Assembly (NCBI GenBank): GCA_035508495.1
Contig: DATJMX010000010.1
Span: 1 to 64,000, forward strand
DNA from: Candidatus Binataceae bacterium
GTDB lineage: Bacteria > Desulfobacterota > Binatia > Binatales > Binataceae
Reading direction: 5' to 3'
DNA: 64,000 bases
A model generated the notes under the pieces. It did no database searches, had not been told where the DNA came from, and was given only the letters and a program-made list of their open reading frames with translations. The translations under genes were made by a program, and so were the position numbers. Shown in pieces: positions 7,838 to 16,980 of the stretch (positions are counted from its first letter, which is position 1; every line of letters starts with the position of its first letter).

Positions 7838-9420
7838 TTCGGACCTCCTGGTTTACCGCGCAGCAGCGCCTCGGGATGCTGTTCGAGATAGTCGGCGAGC
7901 ACGCGCACCGAGCGCGCCGCGCGGCTGATTTCCTGCAGCGCGTTGGCAAGCTCCTGTGCCTGCGCGGAATTGGGCTCGACGTAGCCGTCGGCGTTGTTGA
8001 TCGTGGTTTGCGCGCTGGTCAGCGTGCCTTGCGCGCTCATCAGGGTTTCGTTGAGCGACACCAGCGACTTGTGCAGATCGGATCCGATTTCATCGATCGG
8101 CAGCGCGTCGAATTTCTTGATGATATTGGTGAGTTGAGCCTCGGTGCTGACGAGCTGCCCGGGTGCGGTGGGAAGCTCGACCGGGTACTGCGTCCAGTCG
8201 ACCTTCGCGGGCTTGGCGCCAGGAACGTAATCGAGCTCGATGAAGGCGGCGCCTGTCAGCAGATTCCCGGTCTGGAGTTGCGCACGCACGCCGCGCGCCA
8301 CCATCGCGTCGATCAACTTGCGACGCATCGAATCGAGGGTCTCGCCCGATCCCATGTCAATCAACTTGACTCCGAGTCGTTGCGGCTCGAGCTCAGCGAC
8401 GACCGGGGCCGAAAAGCGCAGCGTCTTCATATCGACCTGGGCGCGCACGTCGACGACCTGGCCGATCTTGATACCGCGAAACTCGACCGGCGCTCCGGGC
8501 GAAAGGCCACGCACCGATTGGTCGAAGACGAACTGGTAAGTCTGCGGATTTATCGCCGGCGGCTCGAAAGCCTCGGTGCGGCTTAGATAGAGCGTGAACG
8601 ATGAATCGGCGTCCGCTGCGGGAAGGACGGGACCGGTCGCGGGCGTTTCGAACGCGATACCGCCGATCAGAATCGAGAGCAGCGACTGGGTCTGCACGTC
8701 GAGCCCGGTGGCGGAGAGCTTCACGTCGATGCCGCTCGCCTGCCAAAACCGCGTGTTCTCAGTTATGTACTGATCGTAGGGGGCGTGGACGAAGACTCGC
8801 AGCGTGAAGAGCTTGCCATCCTTGTCGAGCTGGTATGAAGAGACCTCGCCAACCTGCAGCCGCCGGAAGAACACGGGCGTGCCGGTATCGAGCGAGCCAA
8901 GGTTCGACGTCTTCAACATGAAGTAACGGCCCGGGATGCCGCCGCTGATAACCGGGGGATTCTCCAGCGCGACGAACTCGCGCTTGCTCTCCCTGGATTG
9001 GCCGATTTCCATGCCGATGTATGCACCCGAGATTAGCGTGCCGAGTCCGGTGACGTTGGCCCCGGAGATTCGCGGCCGGACCACCCAGAAGTTGGTGTCG
9101 CCGACGAGAAAATCTTCCGTCTTGGGCGCCATTTGCGCGATCGCTTCGATGCGCTCGTGATTCTCCGAGAGTTGGATATGAGTGATCGTGCCGACGTCGA
9201 CGCCCTTGTATTGAATCTTGGTCTTGCCCGCCTCGAGGCCATCGGCCGATGCGAATGTGATCTTGATCGTCGGTCCCTCGCTCATAATGCGCGCGACTGC
9301 GACCCAGGCACCGACCACGGCCGCGACGATTGGCACGATCCACACGATCGAGATCCTGCTCCTGTTTTGCGCCACGCGTGCCTGCGGCGCACCGGGCGCC
9401 GAGGTCTGTTGCTCGCTCAT
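7834..9420 (-). CDS. pqiB: PqiB-like MCE (MlaD-domain) intermembrane transport protein
   Basis: A 528-residue protein anchored by one N-terminal membrane segment (RISIVWIVPIVAAVVGAWVAV) with the rest in the periplasm. Three MCE/MlaD repeats can be followed: GPTIKITFASADGLEAGKT, YFMLKTSNLGSLDTGTPVFF and YQFVFDQSVRGLSPGAPVEF, each carrying the central G-L-x-x-G-x-x-V pattern. A long helical C-terminal region follows. Length and layout match E. coli PqiB, which forms a hexameric tunnel that moves lipids between the membranes. It overlaps its neighbours by four bases on both sides, so the operon is tightly coupled. Confidence 0.94.
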   Translation of the reverse strand: MSEQQTSAPGAPQARVAQNRSRISIVWIVPIVAAVVGAWVAVARIMSEGPTIKITFASADGLEAGKTKIQYKGVDVGTITHIQLSENHERIEAIAQMAPKTEDFLVGDTNFWVVRPRISGANVTGLGTLISGAYIGMEIGQSRESKREFVALENPPVISGGIPGRYFMLKTSNLGSLDTGTPVFFRRLQVGEVSSYQLDKDGKLFTLRVFVHAPYDQYITENTRFWQASGIDVKLSATGLDVQTQSLLSILIGGIAFETPATGPVLPAADADSSFTLYLSRTEAFEPPAINPQTYQFVFDQSVRGLSPGAPVEFRGIKIGQVVDVRAQVDMKTLRFSAPVVAELEPQRLGVKLIDMGSGETLDSMRRKLIDAMVARGVRAQLQTGNLLTGAAFIELDYVPGAKPAKVDWTQYPVELPTAPGQLVSTEAQLTNIIKKFDALPIDEIGSDLHKSLVSLNETLMSAQGTLTSAQTTINNADGYVEPNSAQAQELANALQEISRAARSVRVLADYLEQHPEALLRGKPGGPK

Positions 9421-10043
9421 GTTGACACCTCGCTAGTGGCGTCCCAGATGAGGCGCGGGTCGAAGCTCTCGACCGCCATCATCGTCAGCACCACGACGGC
9501 TGCGAAAAAAAAGAGCCCGGGACCGGGCTCGACCGACATCAGCGGTTGCAGTTGTACCAGCGCCGCCGTGAAAGTATCGACGAAGACATCGACCATCGAC
9601 CATCGCCCGATGAATTCCACTGTTCGATAGAGTTGCACGCGCTGTTCGTTGTTATGGATCGAGCCGCTTTGCACCGTGATGAGCAAATAGCCGAGCGCGA
9701 TGATCTTTGCGCTCGGAATCATGATGCTCGCGAACAGCACGATCAGCGACAGCGGCCATCCGGTTGGTGACCAAAGCAGTATCACGCCCTGCAGGATCGT
9801 ATCGGAATCGGCGCCCGCCGCCGTGGTCGTCGTGAGAACGGGCAGGACGTTGGCCGGGATGTAACAAACCGCGGCCGCGATCACGAACGCCCACGTGCGT
9901 TGGATACTTGCGCGCTTGCGAAAGCTGAGAAGGTCATTGCATCGCGGGCAGCGGCCTTCGATCGTTCCCGCCGCCGGCTGCGAGAGCAGGCCGCAGCTCG
10001 GGCAGCTCTGCAGGCCGTTCTGCATCGCGGTGATCGCGCTCAT
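9417..10043 (-). CDS. pqiA: PqiA-like membrane protein, second half-unit
   Basis: A 208-residue protein. The start at 10043 is chosen because its ATG overlaps the stop of the upstream pqiA-like gene (ATGA) and it leads directly into a zinc-ribbon-like CPSC...CPRC pair; the longer frame upstream is a shadow of that gene. After the ribbon come four hydrophobic segments (WAFVIAAAVCYIPANVLPVL, PLSLIVLFASIMIPSAKII and two more), and the conserved RWSMVDVFV motif of the PqiA family. E. coli PqiA carries two such units in one chain; here this is the second unit as a separate gene. Confidence 0.88.
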   Translation of the reverse strand: MSAITAMQNGLQSCPSCGLLSQPAAGTIEGRCPRCNDLLSFRKRASIQRTWAFVIAAAVCYIPANVLPVLTTTTAAGADSDTILQGVILLWSPTGWPLSLIVLFASIMIPSAKIIALGYLLITVQSGSIHNNEQRVQLYRTVEFIGRWSMVDVFVDTFTAALVQLQPLMSVEPGPGLFFFAAVVVLTMMAVESFDPRLIWDATSEVST

Positions 10044-10723
10044 CGTGCGACCTCCGCCGCGGATGGCACCGCCTCTTCGTCGGCCCATCTGATTCGGTCC
10101 CAGACCTCGGCGGGATCGAAGTTCGCCTGCATGGCGGCGAGCGTGAATACGAGTCCGCCCAGCACGAACAGCGCGACGCCAGGAATGACGGTTGCGTAGT
10201 CGGCAATTTTGATCAGCGCGACCAGCACGCCGAGCATCATCACTTCGACCATGCTCCAGGTGCGGGTCGTCGGATGATAGCGAAGCAACGTCCCGACCCA
10301 ACGCGGCGCGGGCGTCCAGCGTGTGCCGAGGATGATTGCGAGCATGAAGCCGATTTGCAGCGCGGGCGCAATCACCGCCGTGAACATCACGAGTATCGAG
10401 ACGACCCGTTGATCGGCGTTCCAGAGATCGACCGCGCCGCCGATCACGGTTGTCGAGGCGGAGCGCCCAACGATCGTCAAGCCAATCATCGGCACCGAGT
10501 TCGCGATCGTATAGAGCAGTGCCGCGCCGACGGTGAGCCCGAAGGTGCGATTGAGCGAATCCTCGCGGCGATGGCGCAGCTCCTCGCCGCATCGCGCGCA
10601 TCGCGCCGACGCTCCCTGTTCGAGCAGCGGCATGCGCTGCACCAGATCGCAATGCATGCATCCGACCAGAGAGCTATCGGCAAGCGGTTGGTTATACATA
10701 TAGATGAGCAGCCTGACGGCCAA
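10040..10723 (-). CDS. pqiA: PqiA-like membrane protein, first half-unit
   Basis: A 227-residue protein that opens the pqi operon. It has the N-terminal CMHC...CARC ribbon, then hydrophobic segments (GLTVGAALLYTIANSVPMIGL, ILVMFTAVIAPALQIGFML and others) and the family motif RTWSMVEVMMLGVLVALIK. The start could be 10723 or the ATG at 10699. PqiA is thought to help deliver lipids to or from the PqiB tunnel at the inner membrane. Two separately encoded single-unit PqiA proteins in tandem, coupled by ATGA, imply they act as a heterodimer in place of the fused protein. Confidence 0.88.
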   Translation of the reverse strand: MAVRLLIYMYNQPLADSSLVGCMHCDLVQRMPLLEQGASARCARCGEELRHRREDSLNRTFGLTVGAALLYTIANSVPMIGLTIVGRSASTTVIGGAVDLWNADQRVVSILVMFTAVIAPALQIGFMLAIILGTRWTPAPRWVGTLLRYHPTTRTWSMVEVMMLGVLVALIKIADYATVIPGVALFVLGGLVFTLAAMQANFDPAEVWDRIRWADEEAVPSAAEVAR

Positions 10724-10903
10724 CGCAAAAATCCGTAGCTATGATGCCAACTTGGCGGGTCACCTCAAATGGGCCCTTGGTGCAACGACCCAACGCCGAT
10801 CGCGATGGACCGCCGCCCTGACGATCGCAATTTTTGCCAAGTTTTTCGTTCTCGTGACGACTAAGATGCGGTTCGAGCGGCGATTTTGCCGCGGGAGGTT
10901 TCT

Positions 10904-11374
10904 ATGAGTCTGTCAGGTCGATGCGCCTGCGGGGAGGTCGGCTATACGCTCACGGCCGACCCGATGATAGTTCATGCCTGCCACTGCCGCGACTGCCAGC
11001 GCGTCACGGGCAGCGCCTTCGTCATCAATATGTGGATCGAGAACAAGTTCGTCGAGAGAAGCGGCAGCGCGCCGCAATCCTTCGTGCTCAAGGGCGGGAC
11101 GGGCGCGAATCACGAGGTCTTCTTCTGCGGCAAATGCGGCACCTATGTGTGGAGCAAATACCACGGCGCGCGTGGCGATGCGCTCTTCGTGCGCGCCGGC
11201 ACGCTCGAAAATCCTGACGCAGTCACGCCCGATGTACACATCTTCACGCGCAGCAAGCTGCCGTGGGTGACTTTGCCGGCCGGCGCTAAGGCCTTCGAGA
11301 CATTCTACGATGTTCCAAAGGTCTGGCCGCCTGCGAGCTTCGCACGGCTGCAGAAGCTCATCGCGGAGAAGTGA
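10904..11374 (+). CDS. GFA (CENP-V/GFA domain) family zinc protein
   Basis: A 156-residue soluble protein starting at 10904, where GGGAGG precedes the ATG. The zinc ligands of the glutathione-dependent formaldehyde-activating fold are all present: RCACGEVGY, CHCRDCQRVTGSAF and CGKCGTYVWSK. The family was named for S-hydroxymethylglutathione synthase, but most members have no proven activity, so only the fold is claimed. It is divergent from the pqi operon (180-base shared upstream region) and convergent with the DUF35 gene, separated by three bases. Confidence 0.9.
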   Translation: MSLSGRCACGEVGYTLTADPMIVHACHCRDCQRVTGSAFVINMWIENKFVERSGSAPQSFVLKGGTGANHEVFFCGKCGTYVWSKYHGARGDALFVRAGTLENPDAVTPDVHIFTRSKLPWVTLPAGAKAFETFYDVPKVWPPASFARLQKLIAEK

Positions 11375-11377
11375 CGA

Positions 11378-11794
11378 TCAGGCGCGCCGCTTGAACTTGG
11401 GCAGCGTCACCTCGGCTGTCACGTCGTCGAACACGACCTCGACCGGCATGTCGAGCACGAGGTCATCCGGACCCAGGTCGGTGAGCCAACTCAGCAGGCG
11501 CACGCCTTCGTCGAGCTCGATCACGACCGGGCTGTAGGGCACCTCGAACTGCGGCAGCATCGGCTGGCGCACCGTCGTCCACGAGAAGAGTTTGCCCCTG
11601 CCCGATGACTTCGCCCATTCGGTGCGGACCGATCCGCAATGCGCGCACATCTCGCGCGGGATATGCCGCCACGTGCCGCAATCGACGCAGCGCTGAAAGC
11701 GCAGTTCGTGCTTGCGGCAGAAGGCGTAGAACTCCGCCGCCATCCCATGACGGCGCGGCAGCGGCAGCTTGTATTCGGTCGTTGTGTCGCTCAT
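11378..11794 (-). CDS. DUF35 OB-fold/zinc-ribbon acyl-CoA-binding protein
   Basis: A 138-residue protein with the two-part DUF35 design. A helical start and rubredoxin-like zinc ribbon (RCVDCGTWRHIPREMCAHCG) are followed by an OB fold (GKLFSWTTVRQPMLPQFEVPYSPVVIEL). In characterised systems (ChsH2 with Ltp2 in steroid side-chain degradation, archaeal thiolase/HMG-CoA synthase complexes) such proteins bind acyl-CoA and partner a thiolase-fold enzyme. Here the thiolase gene lies immediately upstream with a three-base gap, so the same complex is expected. Confidence 0.92.
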   Translation of the reverse strand: MSDTTTEYKLPLPRRHGMAAEFYAFCRKHELRFQRCVDCGTWRHIPREMCAHCGSVRTEWAKSSGRGKLFSWTTVRQPMLPQFEVPYSPVVIELDEGVRLLSWLTDLGPDDLVLDMPVEVVFDDVTAEVTLPKFKRRA

Positions 11795-11797
11795 CGC

Positions 11798-12979
11798 TTA
11801 TCTCCTCAGGATCGCGAGGCTGCCGTCGCCAAAGTCGCCCCATCCTGTAACGAGGCCGACCTCCGCGTCTTTCACCTGGCGCGCGCCGCATTCGTGGCGA
11901 AGCTGTCGGGTCGCTTCGACGATATGATTCATGCCCCACACGTGCGCTTCGGAGTGCAGCCCGCCGTGCGTGTTGAGCGGCAGCTCGCCGCCGAGCTCGA
12001 GGCGTCCGCCCTTGACGAAATCCTTGACCTCGCCGCGTCCGCAGAAGCCCATCGCCTCGAGCTGCAGCAGTACGACGTAACTGAAGCAGTCGTAAATCTC
12101 GACGAAATCGATATCGGAATGCTTGATCCCCGCCATCGCGAACGCCTTAGGCGCGGCGAAGCTAAGACCGATCTTGAATGGATCGGGACGCGAGGGAATA
12201 TCGTCGGCGGGATACGGATGACCCTCGGCAACGCCCGCGATGTACACCGGCGGATGCTTCAGATCGCGGGCGCGCTCGGGCGAGCTTACGACCACTGCCG
12301 ACGCGGCGTCGGTTTCAAGGCAGCAATCGAAAAGGCGGAATGGGTAGGAGATCCAGCGCGCCTTCATGTAGTCGTCGAGCGAAAGCGGCCGCCCGCGCAT
12401 CACGGCTTTTTCGTTGAGCTGCGCATGCTTGCGCGAGGCGAGCGAAACCGCCGCCATCGCCTCGAACGGCGTGCCGAACATCTTCATGTGCCGCGTCGCG
12501 ATCCACGCGTACCACTGCACCGGCACCGATGCGCCGTAGGGCATGTACCACTCGCCGATCGTCGGCCCGAGCGGTCCGGCGCCTCCACCACCACCACTGC
12601 CGCCTTCGCGACGGCCCGCTGTGCTGACGCGCATCGCGGAGTACCCAAGCCAACCCATCGGCACCAAGACGTTGGTCGCGATCCCGCTTGCGATCGCGAG
12701 TGCGGCGGCCTGCAATCCGGTCACGCAACTCGCGCCGCCGGTGTGCACCGTGACGGCGTAGCGCAGGTCCTCGATTCCGAGATTGGCCGCGAAATGCTCC
12801 GCCGGCGAGCCGATCGGCGGGCCGACGATTCCATCGATGTCATGAGGGTTCAGGCCGGCGTCGTAGATCGCGTTCATCGACGCTTCGAGAGTGATTTGGA
12901 AGTCCGTCTTGTTCGTGCCGCGGCTGAATTCGCTCTCGCCCGCGCCGACGATACATGCGGCGTCCTTGAGACTCTGCAT
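11798..12979 (-). CDS. SCP-x/thiolase-superfamily enzyme, partner of DUF35
   Basis: A 393-residue thiolase-fold enzyme. The ATG at 12979 is preferred over the one at 12997 because GAGGTG lies six bases upstream of it. The nucleophile Cys sits in [12 protein letters not shown], matching C-x-S/T-G-L-Q-A of thiolases, and the C-terminal half has [20 protein letters not shown] and [17 protein letters not shown]. Unlike the aldolase Ltp2, the Cys is retained, so thiolysis or condensation remains possible. A Gly-rich loop ([15 protein letters not shown]) interrupts the middle. The TetR gene is divergent from it and is the likely regulator. The substrate is unknown. Confidence 0.88.
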   Translation of the reverse strand: MQSLKDAACIVGAGESEFSRGTNKTDFQITLEASMNAIYDAGLNPHDIDGIVGPPIGSPAEHFAANLGIEDLRYAVTVHTGGASCVTGLQAAALAIASGIATNVLVPMGWLGYSAMRVSTAGRREGGSGGGGGAGPLGPTIGEWYMPYGASVPVQWYAWIATRHMKMFGTPFEAMAAVSLASRKHAQLNEKAVMRGRPLSLDDYMKARWISYPFRLFDCCLETDAASAVVVSSPERARDLKHPPVYIAGVAEGHPYPADDIPSRPDPFKIGLSFAAPKAFAMAGIKHSDIDFVEIYDCFSYVVLLQLEAMGFCGRGEVKDFVKGGRLELGGELPLNTHGGLHSEAHVWGMNHIVEATRQLRHECGARQVKDAEVGLVTGWGDFGDGSLAILRR

Positions 12980-13166
12980 CGCGTTCACCTCGCTCATCGC
13001 TCGAGCGTTTGAGCAACGCTTAACGCAATCGATGCGCTGTCGTCCATGGCCGTGAGTCGCGAGCGAGCGACTGAATCCGACATTTTGGTCATTGGGACTG
13101 AACGAGTTACGAACACAATTCGCCGACAATCTGTCGATAACAAAATTGGGGATTTATCAACTGCCA

Positions 13167-13195
13167 TTGACAGAAACTTCAACGGTCCATACGCT
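13167..13195 (+). promoter_or_regulatory. Candidate promoter before the TetR gene
   Basis: A perfect TTGACA (13167-13172) is followed at 17 bases by TACGCT. If used, transcription would start almost at the ATG (13203), giving a nearly leaderless message. The first 16 bases (TTGACAGAAACTTCAA) recur with one change upstream of the aldo/keto reductase gene, so this could instead be, or also be, a conserved regulator site. Confidence 0.45.
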
Positions 13196-13202
13196 CAAGA
13201 CG

Positions 13203-13988
13203 ATGCCTTCCAGAGCCGCTGCGAAGCGCCGTCGCGCGCGCCCGCTCGATCAGCAGGAGCGCAAGGCACTGCTCATCGAGTCCGCGATTCGCGTATTCGC
13301 GCGGCGTGGTCTCGGCGGCGCTCGTCACACCGAAATCGCGCGCGAAGCCAAGGTCTCCGTGCCGGCGGTATTCTTTTATTTCCCGACCCGCGAGGCGCTG
13401 GTGCGCGAGGTGCTCGAGGAAGTCTCGCGGTTTTTCGAAGCGATGATCGAAGCGGTGCCGAGCGTCGAGCGCTCCGCTCCCGAAATCATCATGGCGCGGC
13501 TCAGAACGTGGACCGAAGCGGTTACGCGCTATCCCGATCACACTTGCGTGATCCTCGAATGGAGTACCGCGATTCGTTCGGAAGCTTGGCCGCTCTACCT
13601 CAAGTATTACGAGCGCGTCCTTGCCCGCAACCTTGAGACGATTAGCAACTGGCGCATCGCCATTGGCAGCGACCGGGTGGACGATTCTGAAAACGATGCG
13701 CGCGTGATCGCAGCCACCGGCTACGTGCTGTCCCAGATGAAGATAACGCGCGTGCCGATGGACAAAATCGAACGCTTCATGCAGGCGGTCGTGCGCGACA
13801 CGGTCGGCGTCGATGAGGCGCGGCACCGCCGCGCGCGCGAATCAAAAACGGTACGGCACAGCGGATCGCAAACGCCGGCGAGCGTTGCGATACCGCTCGA
13901 GGCCGCCGAACGGGAGAATATTCATGGCAGTTCGTCTTCGTCCGATGCTGTGCGGCTGGCTCGAGGCCGAGGCCCGGGCGCTCCTTAA
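13203..13988 (+). CDS. TetR/AcrR-family transcriptional regulator
   Basis: A 261-residue regulator. The N-terminal HTH (about 20-65) reads LIESAIRVFARRGLGGARHTEIAREAKVSVPAVFFYFPTREAL in two adjoining parts, typical of the family. A helical ligand-binding domain follows (about 70-200). The last 50 residues are basic and low in structure. The start at 13203 is the first ATG fitting the HTH; longer frames upstream cross the promoter. It diverges from the thiolase/DUF35 pair, and its 3' end overlaps the lactonase-like gene by 65 bases. It probably controls this catabolic block in response to an acyl-CoA or related intermediate (inference). Confidence 0.88.
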   Translation: MPSRAAAKRRRARPLDQQERKALLIESAIRVFARRGLGGARHTEIAREAKVSVPAVFFYFPTREALVREVLEEVSRFFEAMIEAVPSVERSAPEIIMARLRTWTEAVTRYPDHTCVILEWSTAIRSEAWPLYLKYYERVLARNLETISNWRIAIGSDRVDDSENDARVIAATGYVLSQMKITRVPMDKIERFMQAVVRDTVGVDEARHRRARESKTVRHSGSQTPASVAIPLEAAERENIHGSSSSSDAVRLARGRGPGAP

Positions 13989-14679
13989 GAACGAGCCCGG
14001 CCGGCTCAAGCTTCCGATTCCGAGTTTTCTAATCGAGCATCCGAAGGGCAGGGTGGTCTTCGACACCGGCCTTCATCGCGATTTGCAGTCGGGCGGCGAG
14101 CGCCTCGGCGGACTCGCCAAGGTGTTTAACATTTACTACAAACCTGGCGAGGACCTGGGCGCGCGCCTGCGCGCCTTCGACACCGATCCGGCCAAGGTCG
14201 ATTTCGTAATCAACTCGCATTTGCATTTCGATCACGTCGGCGGCAATGCCGATCTGCCCAACGCCAAGCTGATTGTCCAGCGCAAGGAATGGGAAGCGGC
14301 GAGCGATCCCGAACAGGTAAAGCGCAACGGCTACAATCGCGCCGACTTCGATCTCGGGCATCAGCTCAAGCTGGTCGACGGCGAGCACGACGTGTTCGGC
14401 GACGGCACCGTCGTATGCGTGCCGAGCTACGGCCACACCGCGGGGCATCAGTCGCTGCGGGTCAGGCTCGAGGGCGCCGAAGTCCTGCTCACCGCGGATT
14501 CCTGCTACACGCGCAAGGTTCTCGAAGAGATGGTGCTGCCGCCGTTCGCGGACAGCTACGACGCGATGCGCGAAGTGATCGAGCGTTTCCGCAAGATGCA
14601 GAGCGCCGGCACCAAACTGATATTCGGACACGATCCCGGGCAATGGCGCGATGACGCCCTGACTGTTCCGCTCGCATGA
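13924..14679 (+). CDS. AHL-lactonase-like metallo-beta-lactamase-fold hydrolase
   Basis: A 251-residue hydrolase. The start at 13924 has GGGAG upstream and gives a normal N-terminus. The dinuclear zinc signature HLHFDHVGG (HxHxDH) is present, with further ligands in SYGHTAGHQSLRV, LTADSCYT and FGHDPGQW. The order and length match the N-acyl homoserine lactonase family (AiiA/AttM-like), which opens lactone rings. Members also act on other lactones, so quorum quenching is one option and a catabolic lactone step another. The gene begins inside the TetR coding region, which implies coupled translation. Confidence 0.87.
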   Translation: MAVRLRPMLCGWLEAEARALLKNEPGRLKLPIPSFLIEHPKGRVVFDTGLHRDLQSGGERLGGLAKVFNIYYKPGEDLGARLRAFDTDPAKVDFVINSHLHFDHVGGNADLPNAKLIVQRKEWEAASDPEQVKRNGYNRADFDLGHQLKLVDGEHDVFGDGTVVCVPSYGHTAGHQSLRVRLEGAEVLLTADSCYTRKVLEEMVLPPFADSYDAMREVIERFRKMQSAGTKLIFGHDPGQWRDDALTVPLA

Positions 14680-14743
14680 AGTTCACAGACCTCTTTAGTA
14701 ACCCCAAGTCGTTGCTGCTTACGGCGAAAGGCCAGAGATCGGA

Positions 14744-15679
14744 ATGCGTATTGGACTGATTGCGGGCGGACCACGCGACACATTGGCAGAGCTGCTGGCC
14801 GACGCCAAAAAGGCTCACGCCGACGGCCTCGCGAGTTACTGGATTTCACCCAACTCCGGCGTTGACGTGCTGACCGCGGTCGCGGTCATCGGACATTCGG
14901 TGCCCGACCTGGAGCTCGGCGCTTCGGTCGATCCTTCCTTCCTGCGCCATCCGATGCATCTTGCCGTGCAGGCATCAACGGTACAACAAGCTGTCAACGG
15001 GCGGCTGGTGCTCAACATCGCTCCGCCGATGCCGCGCAATCGGCAGAGCTTCTCCGGGTATATATATGAGCAGCCGCTGAGCCATACGCGACGGGTCGTC
15101 ACCGTGCTGCGCCAGTTGCTCAAAGGCGAGGCGCTCGATGACCAGGGCCGCTCGATGGCGATCCGCGGCAGAATCGAGGCCCCGATCGTCGCGCCGCCTA
15201 TCCTCGTGTCGGCGTTCAAATCACGCATGCTCAAATTCGCCGGCAGCTCGGCCGACGGCGTCGTAACCTGGATGGTCGGGCACAAGACGCTCGCAAGCTA
15301 CGTGGTGCCGCGCGTGAGGCTGGCAGCAACGCAGAACTTCCGCGGCGCGCCACGAATCATGGCGGCCGTCGCGGTGTGCGTGACTGATGATCCATCGACG
15401 GCGATCGAGACCGCACGCGGCGCGCTCGAGGACTACGGCGCGTTGGCAACGTATCGTGCGATGCTCGATCGCGAAGGCGTGCTGGCGCCGCACGATCTGA
15501 TGGTCGCAGGCGACGAGGATGAGGTAAAAGATGGCCTGCTCAAATTCGCCGACGCAGGTGCAACCGATCTACTGGTGGTAGAGCTATGCCCCGACGCCGA
15601 GTCCGCAAAGCGCACCCGCAAGCTGCTGACCTCGATAATCCACTCCAACCGCCGCCGCCGCGCCGAAATCGTCGCGTAG
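14744..15679 (+). CDS. Luciferase-like (LLM-class) flavin/F420-dependent oxidoreductase
   Basis: A 311-residue TIM-barrel oxidoreductase. Recognisable parts are the N-terminal strand MRIGLIAGG, DVLTAVAVIG, HPMHLAVQASTVQQAVNGRL (the usual LLM A-A-Q-A-x-T-x-x-x-x-x-G-R pattern), PPILVSAFKSRML and the Gly-rich SSADGVVTWMVG. Most relatives with this pattern use F420H2, but FMNH2 cannot be excluded. It is the third gene in line after the TetR regulator and ends at a strong bidirectional-looking hairpin. The substrate is unknown. Confidence 0.85.
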   Translation: MRIGLIAGGPRDTLAELLADAKKAHADGLASYWISPNSGVDVLTAVAVIGHSVPDLELGASVDPSFLRHPMHLAVQASTVQQAVNGRLVLNIAPPMPRNRQSFSGYIYEQPLSHTRRVVTVLRQLLKGEALDDQGRSMAIRGRIEAPIVAPPILVSAFKSRMLKFAGSSADGVVTWMVGHKTLASYVVPRVRLAATQNFRGAPRIMAAVAVCVTDDPSTAIETARGALEDYGALATYRAMLDREGVLAPHDLMVAGDEDEVKDGLLKFADAGATDLLVVELCPDAESAKRTRKLLTSIIHSNRRRRAEIVA

Positions 15680-15731
15680 TCTTCTGAGCCCTCTCCCAGG
15701 ATAAGGACAGGGGATCAGAAGACAGAAGACG

Positions 15732-15768
15732 ACGCGCGCGCCGTCTGTTCGAGGGCGCGCGCGTTTTT
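15732..15768 (+). terminator. Intrinsic terminator after the LLM gene
   Basis: An 11-base perfect stem (ACGCGCGCGCC / GGCGCGCGCGT) closes an 11-base loop and is followed by TTTTT. It lies between two convergent genes, 53 bases after the LLM stop. Confidence 0.85.
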
Positions 15769-15789
15769 GTTCACGAAGCTGCTGAAACT

Positions 15790-16944
15790 CTAGTTCAACG
15801 GGATGCGGTACAGGTTGGCGGCGTTGCCGCAGATGATCTTTTGCTTCACTGCGGCTGGCACGTCCGCGAAGTCGCGCGCAATTACTTCCTGCGAATGTGG
15901 CCACGTCGAATCGGTGTGCGGGAAGTCCGAGGCCCACATGAAATTGTCTTCGCCGAAGTAGCGGAACAGCATCGGACCAATCGGATCGTCCTGGAACGTC
16001 GCCCACAGGTTGCGTCGGATATACTCGCTGGGCTTCATGTCGAGCGGCTCGCGCATAAGAGTGCCGAATTTCTCGAACGCGTGGTCGAGCCGATACATGT
16101 AGTGCGGGATCCAGCCGCTGTCGTTTTCGGCCGAAACGATCTTGAGGCGCGGAAAGCGCATCAGCACGCCCCCGCAGATGATGTCGGTTAACGAGCGCTG
16201 CACTTCATGCAGTATGTTCATGTAGCCGCGGATAAAGCCGGGATCTTCGCTGCGGACCTTTTCGCGCTCTTCCTTGGCGCGCGGCGGTTTCTTACCGGTG
16301 ATCACGTGTAGCGACAGCGGCATCTCGAGTTCCTGCGCCGCCGACCAGAAGCGATCGTAACTCTTCTGCCAGTAGGGCCGCTCTTTCGGCGGCGAGCCCC
16401 AGATCATTGCGCCCTTGAGCCCGATCTTCGCCGCGCGCTCGAGCTCCTTCGCTCCTGCCTCGATATCTTCGAGCGACACGAGCGCGATCGCGTGCAGGCG
16501 CCGAGGATCGTGCCGCGCAAATTCCGCGACCCAATCGTTGTAAACGCGAAAGCATGCGCGCTGCAATTCGGAATCATGCAGCCCGAAGAGCGGCATGCCG
16601 AGAGTCGTGTACAGAATCTCAGCCTGCACTCCATCGACGTCCTGATCCTTCAGGCGTTCGACCGGGTCCCATCCGCTGGGACGCGCTGCCTTGTAGCCCT
16701 CGTCCTTATCGGCGCGGCGCATGAACTCCTTGAGCTCATCGCCGCTGCGGCCGGCAGCGAAGCCGCCCGCAACCGGGAAAGGCGAGATGTCAGGAGCGAC
16801 GAACAGGTACTGCCCCTTCGCTTCGCTCCTGATCACGCGCGGCGCGCGGTCGCCATACTTCTTGTCGAGGCGATCAGTCCACAAGTTTTCCGGCTCGGTC
16901 ATGTGCGAGTCGGCCGAGATCACGCGAATTGGTGTCGATGCCAT
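15790..16944 (-). CDS. Amidohydrolase-2 family metal-dependent TIM-barrel hydrolase
   Basis: A 384-residue enzyme with GGAGG before the start. The first metal-binding motif is ISADSHMTEPENLW (D-x-H), a barrel His lies in MPLSLHVITG, and the C-terminal Asp is in FMWASDFPHTDSTWP. The family covers decarboxylases and hydrolases of the ACMSD/resorcylate-decarboxylase type. It lies 36 bases downstream of the D-aminoacylase-like gene on the same strand and is probably co-transcribed. Two more family members sit a few kilobases away on the other strand. Confidence 0.9.
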   Translation of the reverse strand: MASTPIRVISADSHMTEPENLWTDRLDKKYGDRAPRVIRSEAKGQYLFVAPDISPFPVAGGFAAGRSGDELKEFMRRADKDEGYKAARPSGWDPVERLKDQDVDGVQAEILYTTLGMPLFGLHDSELQRACFRVYNDWVAEFARHDPRRLHAIALVSLEDIEAGAKELERAAKIGLKGAMIWGSPPKERPYWQKSYDRFWSAAQELEMPLSLHVITGKKPPRAKEEREKVRSEDPGFIRGYMNILHEVQRSLTDIICGGVLMRFPRLKIVSAENDSGWIPHYMYRLDHAFEKFGTLMREPLDMKPSEYIRRNLWATFQDDPIGPMLFRYFGEDNFMWASDFPHTDSTWPHSQEVIARDFADVPAAVKQKIICGNAANLYRIPLN

Positions 16945-16980
16945 GGCTGTCGCCTCCAGCTCGATACTTCTTCGTCCCTC

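Noticed and set aside
11639..13012. A 457-codon plus-strand frame opposite the thiolase and DUF35 genes.
   Set aside because: The product is Arg/His/Ala-rich and matches nothing; the opposite strand carries clear thiolase and DUF35 motifs.
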